From contig NZ_JAFIWB010000031.1 of NCBI RefSeq assembly GCF_017163705.1, positions 1-58,723 on the forward strand: a stretch of 58,723 nt of DNA. The letters run 5' to 3'. Of this stretch, positions 7,949 to 15,917 are shown one piece after another; positions within the stretch are counted from its first letter, which is position 1; each line of letters begins with the position of its first letter. This DNA comes from Xanthomonas bonasiae. GTDB taxonomy: Bacteria; Pseudomonadota; Gammaproteobacteria; Xanthomonadales; Xanthomonadaceae. Under the pieces are notes generated by a model that ran no database searches, had not been told where the DNA came from, and saw only the letters and a program-made list of their open reading frames with translations. A program made the position numbers and the translations under genes.

Positions 7949-8496
7949 CGCGCGCGCTCCAGGGATTCGTTGTTGAGAATTTCGCTCACTTCGACGCAGT
8001 GGGCGCCATTGAGCCGCATCGCGTAGCGTCGCGATATCGCCCAGGTCGATTCCGTCCGCAGACTGCGCGGCGCTGGCACGCGCAGGGTTTCCAGGTCGGT
8101 CTTTTCGAGCAGACCGCGGTCGTGCGGATCGAACAGCTTGCCGATGCCCACGCTGCCGTCGAGAAGCTTTTGCCGCTGCTCCGCGTCGATGCAGGCCAGT
8201 TGGATCGACGATTCGGCGACCAGGAGGATGTTGCCCGGGTCGCGCACGTACAGCCGGGAACGACGGCGCAGGACCTCGCTGCCGTCGGCTTGCGCCTCGA
8301 TGCATTGACCCAGGACTTCAACCTCTACGGGCAATCCGGCGACAGCCTCCAGAAAGAAGGTGGTCGAACCCTGCAAGGCCAGATAGTCGCTGAGCCGCTG
8401 CGAAGGCATGGCTTCGGCCCAGAGGCTCCCGGCATACGGCTCCGCGGAGGTCGTGTCCGGAGAAGCAGTCCAGGAAGCCAACAGGTGCGAGGTCAT
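7945..8496 (-). CDS. UbiC-like chorismate pyruvate-lyase (putative 4-hydroxybenzoate synthase)
   Basis: 183 residues from ATG at 8496, chosen over a longer in-frame start because of an AAGGA ribosome site about ten bases upstream. Features in UbiC/Rv2949c order: SDYLALQGSTTFFLE, a central RRSRLYVRDPGNILLVAESS strand pair, LLDGSVGIGKLF (the PLG..LF element) and a final ISRRYAMRLNG...VSEI strand. This fold converts chorismate to 4-hydroxybenzoate and pyruvate. As first gene of the overlapping operon it would supply the aromatic building block. UTRA domains share this fold but normally follow a DNA-binding domain, which is absent here. Identification rests on motif order, so it is moderate. Confidence 0.68.
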   Translation of the reverse strand: MTSHLLASWTASPDTTSAEPYAGSLWAEAMPSQRLSDYLALQGSTTFFLEAVAGLPVEVEVLGQCIEAQADGSEVLRRRSRLYVRDPGNILLVAESSIQLACIDAEQRQKLLDGSVGIGKLFDPHDRGLLEKTDLETLRVPAPRSLRTESTWAISRRYAMRLNGAHCVEVSEILNNESLERAR

Positions 8497-8547
8497 GCGC
8501 GTTCGTCCTTGAAAGAATCCCGCAGGCAGCAGACACACGGCTGTCAG

Positions 8548-8570
8548 ATGCACAACGCATCATTGTGCAT
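8548..8570. promoter_or_regulatory. Inverted repeat, candidate operator of the pathway operon
   Basis: Perfect 8-7-8 inverted repeat ATGCACAA-N7-TTGTGCAT at 8548-8555 and 8563-8570, centred about 63 bases before the UbiC-like start codon. It lies in a visibly AT-richer gap between two genes of the island. Size and symmetry suit a dimeric transcription factor; it could instead be an RNA hairpin in the leader. No regulator gene is present in the island. Confidence 0.55.
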
Positions 8571-8597
8571 TTCCTTATGCTCCGGGGGCATTTGCCG

Positions 8598-8603
8598 AGT
8601 ATA
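8598..8603 (-). promoter_or_regulatory. Candidate -10 element for the UbiC-to-sulfotransferase operon
   Basis: TATACT read on the minus strand, about 100 bases before the UbiC-like start codon. A poor -35 (TACATT) lies 18 bases further upstream. If used, transcription would start near 8591 and the inverted repeat at 8548-8570 would fall just downstream of the start site, a position suited to repression. Based on sequence similarity to sigma-70 sites only. Confidence 0.35.
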
Positions 8604-8669
8604 TTCAGAAGACGCAGCGGAAATGTAGACAAGCGACGGCTTCGCCCGCCGGATATCCGCGCATCGACA

Positions 8670-9950
8670 TCACCGCGTTCGCGGCGCGAGCACCGTTTCG
8701 ATCGGAGCCGAAAACACCCACGCGGTCTCGCGGCAGGGTTGGTTGTTGGGATCGCAACCGCCGACGTACAGCGTTCCTGGTTCGAAGGGAGACGCAGCGA
8801 AGCTGCGAGCGGCGAAAAGCGCTGCCGGCGGTTCCAGGTCCGCCGTTTCGATCCGTCCGAGCGTATGCCGCCGCCCTCCCGGATCGCGGATCAGATACCA
8901 GGCATCCCGCACCCACCCATCCGTCGGATGGATGTCGACCCGCGTGCTGTAACTGGCGCCGACGCCGGCCAGCAACAGCGCCTGTCCGGTACCGGGATCG
9001 ACCACGGGCGTGAAGTCGTCGTAGGCCACCACGCCGAACGCCGGGCGTTTTCCCCAGTGCATGCCCAGGAAGTCGAGCACGTCCAGTTCCAGGGTCTCGC
9101 GGAAATCGTCGCGCGGGTCGATCCGCACTATCCGGCAACGGTCCCCTTCCAGTGCCGCCAGCAGCACCTGGCCCGATCCCGAGGGATGGGCAACGGCGGT
9201 GAGTCCCCGGTATCCGCAACTGGGGAAAATCAGCGGGTCCGCGATGGTGTGGACCTTCTCCCATCGCGGCGCGGGGCCGTCGATGCGTCGATACAGGTGC
9301 GGCCGGATGCTGACGTACAGGTGGCCATCGCATTGGGTGAAGGCCATCGGACGGCGCCGATAGCCGGACAACTCGGCATGTTCGTCCCAGCGGATCTTGC
9401 CCGGCGCGTCCGGGTCGTAGCTGCCGCTGAAAATGCCGAGCGGCAACGTCCCGGCAAAGACGCGCTCCTGCCCGGTCACGGTGTCGCGATGGACGAAGAA
9501 GCTGCGGGTACTGGTCAGGCCGGAGCCGACGCCCAGGCGCGTGCGCGCCCACGTCCCGGCTTCGTCGTCGAAGCAATCGACATACACCGCGCCCTGGCTG
9601 TTCGAGGGACCGGCGAGCAGCAGCGAGACCGGGGCATCGAGCGTGCGGCCGCGCCCGTCCTCGGTGAACGCCACCGATTTCAGCAACACCCGCCAATAGT
9701 CGCGATCGTATTCGTGGGCCTGCCGCCACTCGCCGTCCGCCCGGTCCAGCACGGCGATCTGCGCGCCGACCGGCGGATCGCCCGGCAGATACCGGTTGTG
9801 GGTGTAGGACAGCGAAGAAAACAGCCGCCCGCGATGCGGCACCAGGTGCAGCACTTCGGTGCCGCTGAGCAGTCGACCACCGCCGTCGCGCATCCCGGCC
9901 TGAAAGACGCGGCGGAAAGGCGCCGGCGGCGTGGCGATCGGTGCATCCAT
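8670..9950 (-). CDS. Uncharacterised propeller-like protein of the island
   Basis: 426 residues from ATG at 9950, nine bases after the CCA-like gene. I do not recognise the family. Short strand-rich blocks repeat with patterns such as LFSSLSYTHNRYLPG, QGAVYVDCFDD, GHLYVSIRPHLYRR, GQVLLAALEGDRCRI and GTLYVGGCDPNNQP, resembling the blades of a beta-propeller with aromatic and glycine turns. No signal peptide or membrane segment is visible. Two Cys-rich spots occur, FPSCGY in the second half and GGCDPNNQPCRE near the end. By position it could be a binding or lyase-like partner of the pathway. Function is unassigned. Confidence 0.75.
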   Translation of the reverse strand: MDAPIATPPAPFRRVFQAGMRDGGGRLLSGTEVLHLVPHRGRLFSSLSYTHNRYLPGDPPVGAQIAVLDRADGEWRQAHEYDRDYWRVLLKSVAFTEDGRGRTLDAPVSLLLAGPSNSQGAVYVDCFDDEAGTWARTRLGVGSGLTSTRSFFVHRDTVTGQERVFAGTLPLGIFSGSYDPDAPGKIRWDEHAELSGYRRRPMAFTQCDGHLYVSIRPHLYRRIDGPAPRWEKVHTIADPLIFPSCGYRGLTAVAHPSGSGQVLLAALEGDRCRIVRIDPRDDFRETLELDVLDFLGMHWGKRPAFGVVAYDDFTPVVDPGTGQALLLAGVGASYSTRVDIHPTDGWVRDAWYLIRDPGGRRHTLGRIETADLEPPAALFAARSFAASPFEPGTLYVGGCDPNNQPCRETAWVFSAPIETVLAPRTR

Positions 9951-9959
9951 GCGAGCCTC

Positions 9960-10769
9960 TCAGGCGAAGAAGGAATCCAGCGTGTCGATCGAGGCCGGCT
10001 GGCGGGCGTGCGCATAGAGCGCGCGCTTGAACGCCTCCTGCTGGTCGCTCTCCACACGCAGATGCTCGGGAGTCCATCGCCGGATGCGCGTGCCCATGCC
10101 CTGGATGTCGCGATCGGCGTGACTGTCCAGATAGGCGAGCACGTTGCTCGTGGCCGAGTAGCCGCGGCTGAGGAATTGGGCGATGCGGAAGGTCATCCGG
10201 TAACTGGCTTCCAGCACGCGGGGATGGGCGATGAGTCTGAGCGATTTCTCGTGCAGATCGCCGACGCCGCAGCCCAGGGGATCGAGCAGGACCCGCTCGG
10301 CGCAGTCGTAGTAGAACGCATTGACCGAGAAGTCGCGCATGAGCGCGTCCTCGGCCAGATCGGCGCGCGCGACGAAACGCGTGTTCCACATGTCGCCGTT
10401 CTGGATGTCCTTCCAACTGCGCAGGATATTGATGTCTACCGCGCCCGAAGCGGCGTCGCCCCAACGCAGGACGCCGAAACGGTCGTTGCGCATGCGCAGC
10501 GCAGCGGCGTCGGTACCGGGATAGGCGTCGCACAGCAGGCGGTGCGTTTCGTCCAGGCCGCAGTCCAGCGCCAGATCGATGTCCTTGGCCGGCCGGCCTG
10601 CGAGCCAATCCCTCGGCGTGCCTCCGATGATGAAGACGCGCTTGCCCGCGCGTCGGAACACCTCGATGAGGTCGCGCACGCGCACGTCGCATCGGTCGTC
10701 CCGATACACCTGCTGTTCCAGAGCGGCTTCCACTCGCTCGGGTGCGAGCGATGCATCGATGATCTTCAT
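9960..10769 (-). CDS. Short CCA-adding/poly(A) polymerase-like nucleotidyltransferase
   Basis: 269 residues from ATG at 10769; an alternative ATG at 10802 would add 11 residues. Class II nucleotidyltransferase signatures are intact: GGTPRDWL at 49-56, metal-binding DID at 63-65, the third carboxylate D112 in VDINI, and RDFSVNAF at 145-152. The neck region with ASYRMTFRIAQF follows. The chain ends soon after and lacks the body, tail or HD domains, so it is much shorter than bacterial Cca or PcnB (usually over 400 residues). All catalytic residues appear present, so it is probably active. A role in tRNA CCA repair is unlikely; nucleotidyl transfer to a small molecule or RNA is possible. Confidence 0.8.
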   Translation of the reverse strand: MKIIDASLAPERVEAALEQQVYRDDRCDVRVRDLIEVFRRAGKRVFIIGGTPRDWLAGRPAKDIDLALDCGLDETHRLLCDAYPGTDAAALRMRNDRFGVLRWGDAASGAVDINILRSWKDIQNGDMWNTRFVARADLAEDALMRDFSVNAFYYDCAERVLLDPLGCGVGDLHEKSLRLIAHPRVLEASYRMTFRIAQFLSRGYSATSNVLAYLDSHADRDIQGMGTRIRRWTPEHLRVESDQQEAFKRALYAHARQPASIDTLDSFFA

Positions 10770-10837
10770 GTCGCGAGATACCTGATCCTGGTGGCCGATC
10801 ATCGCCGCTGCGTCCCGCGCACGCTTCCCCACGATGC

Positions 10838-11611
10838 TCAGGACCTGATGCCGACGCCTCTGCCGAGCAGCGTCAGCGCGAAGGCGGCCAAGCCTATAAT
10901 GAACAACAGCATCACCACAAGCGAAGTGCCGATGCCCGCGGTGTCCATGCCCAGTACGCCATAACGGAACGCGCTGATCATGTGCATGAGCGGATTGAGC
11001 CGCGAAATGCTCTGCCAGGGTTCGCCCAACAGGCCGACCGGATAGAACACGCCGCCGAGATAGGAGAGCGGCGTCAGGACATAGGTCGATACGTGCCCGG
11101 TGTCGTAGAAGTTCTTCGCGTATATGGCGACGATGATGCCGACCAGGGAAAAGATCGTGGCGGCCAGTAGTGCCGACAGGAAGACGATAGAGGGGTGCGC
11201 GATGCGCAGCGAGGTCAGCGACAACGCGACCAGCAACACCAGGCCGCCGACCAGGAAACCGCGCACCACCGCGCAGGTCACATAGCCCAGCAGGATCGTC
11301 CAATCGCGCATCGGCGATACCAGCAGTTCTTCTATCGCGCGGTTGAAGCGCATGAAATAGAACGCGCTGGAAGCGTTGGCGTAGCTATTGGTGATGATGC
11401 ACATCATCACCAGGCCGGGAGCGATGAATTGCACATAGCTGAACCCGTCGAAGGTGCCGATGCGACTTCCGATCAGCTTGCCGAAGATCGCGAAGTACAG
11501 AACCATCATCGCCAGGGGCGGAACCAAGGTCTGCACCCACATGCGGAACATGTGCGCGACCTCGCGCCGGACCAGGCAACGCAGGGCGATCAAACTATGC
11601 GAAGCGTTCAT
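10838..11611 (-). CDS. ABC-2 type transporter permease
   Basis: 257 residues with about six membrane segments: near residues 25-45, 60-80, 105-130, 140-165, 172-190 and 228-250. ISYLGGVFYP-like and LNPLMHMISAFRY elements typical of YadH/NodJ permeases are present (SYLGGVFYPVGLL, SRLNPLMHMISAFRYG). Such permeases act as dimers with a cytoplasmic ATPase to export lipids, glycans or small molecules. No ABC ATPase gene is found in the island, so it either borrows one encoded elsewhere or its partner was lost. In context it may export the product made by the neighbouring enzymes. Confidence 0.85.
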   Translation of the reverse strand: MNASHSLIALRCLVRREVAHMFRMWVQTLVPPLAMMVLYFAIFGKLIGSRIGTFDGFSYVQFIAPGLVMMCIITNSYANASSAFYFMRFNRAIEELLVSPMRDWTILLGYVTCAVVRGFLVGGLVLLVALSLTSLRIAHPSIVFLSALLAATIFSLVGIIVAIYAKNFYDTGHVSTYVLTPLSYLGGVFYPVGLLGEPWQSISRLNPLMHMISAFRYGVLGMDTAGIGTSLVVMLLFIIGLAAFALTLLGRGVGIRS

Positions 11612-11671
11612 GCCGCACCGGGTTGCGTCTGAAAGCGGAGAGCGTGCGTCGCGACGGCGGTTGCGGGCATG

Positions 11672-12361
11672 TCAGTTGCGCATGCGCCACGCGTTGGCGC
11701 GCGCGGTGATCCGCACGACGAGGACTTTCTTGAACACGCTGTATTCCATCCAGGTCTGACCGGGCACCGCCGCCAGCGCCTGCTTGAGGTCCAGGTAGCC
11801 CTGCCGCTCCTCCGGGAAGGCGCGCAGGAAGTCGCGGAAATTCAGGATGTCGGCGAATCGAGGATTGTCGGCGGCACAGGTGTGCACGACGAACGAGCGG
11901 CCGCCGTCCTGCCCGATGCGCCAATGCCACGAGAACCCCGCATCGATCGGGCTTTCGCCATACGCCTGATAGCCGAGCCCGGCCAATATCCGGGACTGGC
12001 GCTCGGCCGGAAGCGATGCGCCGGTCGCCACGGCGATATCCAGGATGTTCTTGCTCGGCAGGCCGGCAATGGACGTGCTTCCGATATGTTCGATGCCGAC
12101 CACGTCCTCGCCGACCAATGCCTCCAGCAGCCGGCCTCGCTCGTCCTCGAATGCCTGCGGCCAGCCCGCGTCGTACCGGCTCTGCATGTCCAGCTCCAGC
12201 GCCGGCGGGCGCACGCGCGAGTAGCGGCGCACGAGGTGTTCGACGGTCTCCGCGCCCAGCTCACCGGGGAGCACTTGCTCCTTGAGCCGCCTGATGACGC
12301 GCGCCAGCTGGAGGGCGCCGCCGGTCTCTCTCGGCTGGGCACTCACGACGGCACGCGGCAT
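11672..12361 (-). CDS. GrpB-family nucleotidyltransferase-like protein
   Basis: 229 residues from ATG at 12361; the open frame extends to 12493 but the extra residues look non-coding. The GrpB/UPF0157 signature IEHIGSTSIAGLPSKNILDI is clear. It is preceded by YDAGWPQAFEDERGRLL and followed by GFSWHWRI and a NFRDFLRAFPEER segment. GrpB proteins have a polymerase-beta-like nucleotidyltransferase fold. An extra N-terminal stretch of about 60 residues (QLARVIRRLKEQVLPGELG) is unusual, since most members begin near the YDxxWP motif. It is the first gene of the island in transcription order. Biochemical role unknown. Confidence 0.78.
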   Translation of the reverse strand: MPRAVVSAQPRETGGALQLARVIRRLKEQVLPGELGAETVEHLVRRYSRVRPPALELDMQSRYDAGWPQAFEDERGRLLEALVGEDVVGIEHIGSTSIAGLPSKNILDIAVATGASLPAERQSRILAGLGYQAYGESPIDAGFSWHWRIGQDGGRSFVVHTCAADNPRFADILNFRDFLRAFPEERQGYLDLKQALAAVPGQTWMEYSVFKKVLVVRITARANAWRMRN

Positions 12362-12842
12362 CGCCCGCGCGTTGTCATAGCGTCGCCGATGATCAGGAAA
12401 CCCAGATACGGTCGCCGGTTGCAGCCGGAAGCGGCGATCTCGGTGTGCAGGGACCTGCGGGAACACCGACGCACCAACCGCCTGTTCAACCACGCGTGAC
12501 TCTCGACGCCCCCCTGCCGATCCCCGACTAGAGCATTCGGCTGGCGCTCAAGCCCGTGGGTGGCACGGCTCCAAGGAACATGGCGGTTCCATTGGAGACA
12601 TGGGATACGCGCTTTCGGTGTCCGGCCGAGGTCGGCGTACCGCTCAGGAAGCGCATCGCCCGGATCGGCGGCGGTTGCATCCAGCTTACCTGCCATTGCA
12701 TCTCCATTGCATGTGAGTTGATCGGCGCAAGCGCTGTGCGTGGCCCAAGCATCCCGGCACTGCGGCATTCCGCGCCCAGCATCGCCGGCAGGCGGATGCT
12801 TATGGATCGCCATGGTCGTTGTCAAGCGACATCAGGCCGGCG
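12362..12842. other. Gene-poor right end of the island
   Basis: About 480 bases between the GrpB-like start and the MPE2 remnant. Open frames occur on both strands, including a 160-codon one on the minus strand, but none shows domain motifs, a good ribosome site or composition like a gene. No integrase, transposase or clear terminal repeat was seen here. The promoter of the GrpB-first operon should lie in this stretch. Confidence 0.5.
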
Positions 12843-13095
12843 GCGCAGCCGTCGGACTCGATCATCAACACCGCGTACCCCTGCTCCACCGTGAGGCCAT
12901 AGCGGCGCTGCGCATCGGTCCGCACGATGTGCACGCCGTCGACACCTGCACGCCGGCGATGCCGCACCCACCGGTGCCGCGGCACGCGTGGCCGTCGCGC
13001 TCCCGGTAGACGCTGCCGCCGATCGTCGCCAGCTGCGCCAGCGAGGATGCCGCGACAGTCGGCAGGCAGGTGAGCACTGCGGCGCGCGGCGACGT
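12843..13095 (-). pseudogene. 5' remnant of the second metallophosphoesterase gene (MPE2)
   Basis: On the minus strand this region matches the first 80 or so codons of MPE1 base for base over long runs. RAAVLTCLPTVAASSLAQ corresponds to the signal peptide, ISGSVYQERDGHAGRG of MPE1 to IGGSVYRERDGHACRG, and GVHIVRTDAQ is shared. The ancestral start codon reads ACG (13093-13095), and one G is missing at about 12939-12942, shifting the frame. Similarity stops at about 12843, at the codons for PDGYA of MPE1. With the 3' remnant at 2468-2600 it forms one gene interrupted by the island; the middle 400 or so codons are gone. Confidence 0.88.
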
Positions 13096-13172
13096 GCGTG
13101 GAGTCCTGCGATCGAAACAGGCCGCGATGGCAGCCACCGTCGCGGCACGACGCTGGCTGCCGCCGCGCCAGC

Positions 13173-13796
13173 CTACTTGTGCCGGGCTTCCAGCACCGCG
13201 ACCGCGTCGGCCAGCGCCAGGCCGCGTGCGCGCAGCAGCACGGTCAGGTGATACAGCAGGTCGGCCGATTCGCCGAGCAACGCTTCATCGTCCTGCGCCA
13301 CGCCGGCCAATGCGGTCTCCACGCCTTCCTCGCCGACCTTCTGCGCGATGCGCCGCGTGCCCTTCTCGAACAATTGCGTGGTGTAGCTGCCCAGCGGACG
13401 CTCGCGTTCGCGTTGCGCGACCAGGCGGTCGAGCGCGCCCAGGAACTGGCCCGGCGCCTGCGGGAAGCAGCTCGTGCGGCCGAGGTGGCAGGTCGGGCCG
13501 TGCGGATGCGCCAGCACCAGCAACGTGTCGCGGTCGCAATCGGTCTCGATCGACACCAGGTCCAAGGTGTTGCCCGAGCTTTCGCCCTTGGTCCACAGGC
13601 GCTGCTTGCTGCGGCTGTAGAAGGTGACCTTGCCGCTGGCGCGGGTCGCCGCCAGCGCGTCGGCATTCATGTAGCCGAGCATCAGCACGCGCAGCGTGGC
13701 CGCGTCCTGCACCACCACCGGCAGCAGGCCATCGCCCTTGCTCCAGTCCAGTTCCGCATCCGCAGTCGCGGCGGCGGCTTCGTGCTCATGCGCCAT
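13173..13796 (-). CDS. hisI: Phosphoribosyl-AMP cyclohydrolase / phosphoribosyl-ATP pyrophosphatase
   Basis: 207-residue bifunctional HisIE. The N-terminal cyclohydrolase half (about 15-115) has [40 protein letters not shown] and [13 protein letters not shown], with the metal and zinc ligands. The C-terminal pyrophosphohydrolase half (about 118-207) has [29 protein letters not shown] and ADLLYHL. It catalyses steps two and three of histidine synthesis. Last gene of the his operon, overlapping hisF by 11 bases. A fused HisIE is usual in gammaproteobacteria. Confidence 0.97.
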   Translation of the reverse strand: MAHEHEAAAATADAELDWSKGDGLLPVVVQDAATLRVLMLGYMNADALAATRASGKVTFYSRSKQRLWTKGESSGNTLDLVSIETDCDRDTLLVLAHPHGPTCHLGRTSCFPQAPGQFLGALDRLVAQRERERPLGSYTTQLFEKGTRRIAQKVGEEGVETALAGVAQDDEALLGESADLLYHLTVLLRARGLALADAVAVLEARHK

Positions 13797-14562
13797 CGCG
13801 CACCTCGATCTGTCGTTGGCGCAGGAAGCGCTTGAGGTCGGGAATCGGAATCGCGCCGCTGTGGAACACGCTGGCGGCCAGGGCGCCGTCCACGTCGGCC
13901 TGCTCGAATACGTCGGCGAAGTGCTGCAGTTCGCCGGCGCCGCCGGAGGCGACCAGCGGCACCTTGCACAGCGAGCGCACCTCGAACAGCTGGGCGATGT
14001 CGTAGCCGCGGCGTACGCCGTCGTTGTCCATGCAGTTCAGCACGATCTCGCCGGCGCCCAGCTGCTGCGCCTCCACCACCCAATCCACGGTGCGCACGGG
14101 CAGCGCCTGGGTCTTGCTGGGATCGCCGGTGAAGCGGCGCACGCGCCATTCACCGTCGTCCTCGCGGATCGAATCGATGCCGACCACCACGCATTGCACG
14201 CCGAACGCCTCGGCCAGTTCGGCGATCAGCGCCGGCCGTTCCAGCGCCGGCGAATTGATCGAGATCTTGTCGGCGCCGGCATGCAGCACCGCACGTGCGG
14301 TGGCCACGTCGCGGATGCCGCCGGCCACGCAGAACGGGATGTCGATCAGCCGTGCCACCCGCTCGACCCAGGCGTAGTCGACCGAGCGCCCTTCCGGGCT
14401 GGCGCCGATGTCGTAGAACACCAGTTCGTCGGCGCCCTGGTCGCGGTAGCGCAAGGCCAGTTCGACGATATCGCCCATGTCGATGTGGTCGCGGAACTTG
14501 ACGCCCTTGACCACGCGGCCGTCGCGCACGTCCAGGCACGGGATGATGCGCCGGCTCAGCAT
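13786..14562 (-). CDS. hisF: Imidazole glycerol phosphate synthase, cyclase subunit HisF
   Basis: 258-residue TIM barrel beginning [20 protein letters not shown], with catalytic Asp11 (in CLD) and Asp at KFR..D positions, [34 protein letters not shown] and VASGGAG phosphate-binding loops. It uses ammonia from HisH to convert PRFAR to IGP and AICAR. Its start overlaps hisA by seven bases, and its end overlaps hisIE. Length is the usual 255-260. Confidence 0.97.
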   Translation of the reverse strand: MLSRRIIPCLDVRDGRVVKGVKFRDHIDMGDIVELALRYRDQGADELVFYDIGASPEGRSVDYAWVERVARLIDIPFCVAGGIRDVATARAVLHAGADKISINSPALERPALIAELAEAFGVQCVVVGIDSIREDDGEWRVRRFTGDPSKTQALPVRTVDWVVEAQQLGAGEIVLNCMDNDGVRRGYDIAQLFEVRSLCKVPLVASGGAGELQHFADVFEQADVDGALAASVFHSGAIPIPDLKRFLRQRQIEVRDGA

Positions 14563-15290
14563 GCCAGCGCCTCGTCCAGGCGCAGCCGGCCTTCCAGCAG
14601 CGACTTGCCGAGCACCGCGCCGGCGCAGCCGACCTCGCGCGCGGCGCGCACGTCGGCGGCGTCGCGGATACCGCCGGAGGCCTGCACGTGCACGCCCGGC
14701 GCGATCCGGCGCAGGTAGGCGTACAGCTCCAGGTTCGGCCCGGACAGCATGCCGTCGCGGGCGATGTCGGTGCACAGCAGGTGTTTCAGCCCGGCCGCAG
14801 CGTACTCGACCGCCAACGCTTCCAGGGTCAGCGAGGAGGTCTCGGTCCAGCCCAGCACCGGCAACCGCCATATCCCCTGCGCGTCCTGGCGCGTGTCCAG
14901 CGCCACGGTGATGCGCTCGGCGCCGAACTCGGCCAGCCATTCCAGCACCGACTCGCGGTCGCGTACCGCCAACGAACCGATCACCACGCGCGCGGCGCCG
15001 GCATCGAGAATGCGTTGCACGTCGGCGCGCGAGCGCACCCCGCCGCCGGTCTGCACCTGCAGTCCGGTCTGCGCGCGGATCTGGCTCAGCAGCGGCGCCA
15101 GGGTGTAGCCACCGGCGCGCGCCGCGTCCAGGTCCACCAGGTGCATCCAGCCTGCGCCGGCGTCGGCGAAGGCCTGCGCGCGCGGCAGCGGATCGTCGCC
15201 GTAGTGGGTTTCGCGGGCGTAGTCGCCCTGCACCAGCCGCACCACGCGGCCGTCGCGGATGTCCAGCGCGGGATAGACGATGAAGCTCAT
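14556..15290 (-). CDS. hisA: ProFAR isomerase HisA
   Basis: 244-residue TIM barrel, homologous to HisF. It begins [19 protein letters not shown] with the catalytic Asp (ALD) and has [26 protein letters not shown], the second catalytic Asp in [11 protein letters not shown], and VQASGGI. It converts the linear ProFAR aminal to the ketose PRFAR. ATG at 15290 overlaps the hisH stop as ATGA, so the two are translationally coupled. Confidence 0.97.
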   Translation of the reverse strand: MSFIVYPALDIRDGRVVRLVQGDYARETHYGDDPLPRAQAFADAGAGWMHLVDLDAARAGGYTLAPLLSQIRAQTGLQVQTGGGVRSRADVQRILDAGAARVVIGSLAVRDRESVLEWLAEFGAERITVALDTRQDAQGIWRLPVLGWTETSSLTLEALAVEYAAAGLKHLLCTDIARDGMLSGPNLELYAYLRRIAPGVHVQASGGIRDAADVRAAREVGCAGAVLGKSLLEGRLRLDEALAC

Positions 15291-15889
15291 GGGAAATCGG
15301 TCTCGAGGAAGTTGCGCAGGATGCGCGCGCCGGTGCTCGCCGAGCGCTCGGGGTGGAACTGCGCGCCGCAGCGGCGGCCGCGTTGCACCACCGCGGTGAA
15401 CAGGCCGCCATGGTCGCAGGCGGCGACGGTGTCGGCAGTCACCGGTGCGGCGTAGCCATGCACGAAATAGGCGGTGGCGGTGTCCGGCAGGCCGTCCAGC
15501 AGCGGCGACGGACGCATCGGCAGCAGCCGGTTCCAGCCCATGTGCGGGATGCGGATGCCCAGCGCCGGCGGCATGTGCCGGACCACGCCGGTCAGCAGGC
15601 CCAGGCAATCGACATCGCCTTCCTCGGAATGCTCGAACAGCAGCTGCATGCCCAGGCAGATGCCGATCAGCGGCACCTCGAGCGCACGCAGCGGCTCGAT
15701 CAGCCCTTGCTCGCGCAACCGCGCCATCGCGTGCGGCGCGGCGCCGACGCCGGGCAGGATCACCCGGTCGGCGCCCTGCAGCCCGGCGGCGTCGCGCACC
15801 AGTCTGGCTTCCACGCCCAGGCGTTCGAGCGCGTAACGCACCGACCCGAGGTTGGCGCCGCCGGCATCGATCAGGGCGACATCGGTCAT
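15287..15889 (-). CDS. hisH: Imidazole glycerol phosphate synthase, glutaminase subunit HisH
   Basis: 200 residues from ATG at 15889. A class I glutamine amidotransferase: oxyanion strand VILPGVGA, nucleophile Cys in [10 protein letters not shown], and His-Glu in GAQFHPERS. It produces ammonia for HisF. An in-frame upstream extension to 15952 is ignored because [17 protein letters not shown] is the family's canonical start. A 28-base gap separates it from hisB upstream. Confidence 0.97.
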   Translation of the reverse strand: MTDVALIDAGGANLGSVRYALERLGVEARLVRDAAGLQGADRVILPGVGAAPHAMARLREQGLIEPLRALEVPLIGICLGMQLLFEHSEEGDVDCLGLLTGVVRHMPPALGIRIPHMGWNRLLPMRPSPLLDGLPDTATAYFVHGYAAPVTADTVAACDHGGLFTAVVQRGRRCGAQFHPERSASTGARILRNFLETDFP

Positions 15890-15917
15890 CGCAGCGTCCC
15901 TGAAGCACCTGCGCGCA

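Noticed and set aside
12343-12825. 160-codon frame upstream of the GrpB-like gene
   Set aside because: No motif, no ribosome site and an Arg/Cys-rich, protein-unlike composition. It overlaps the island edge.
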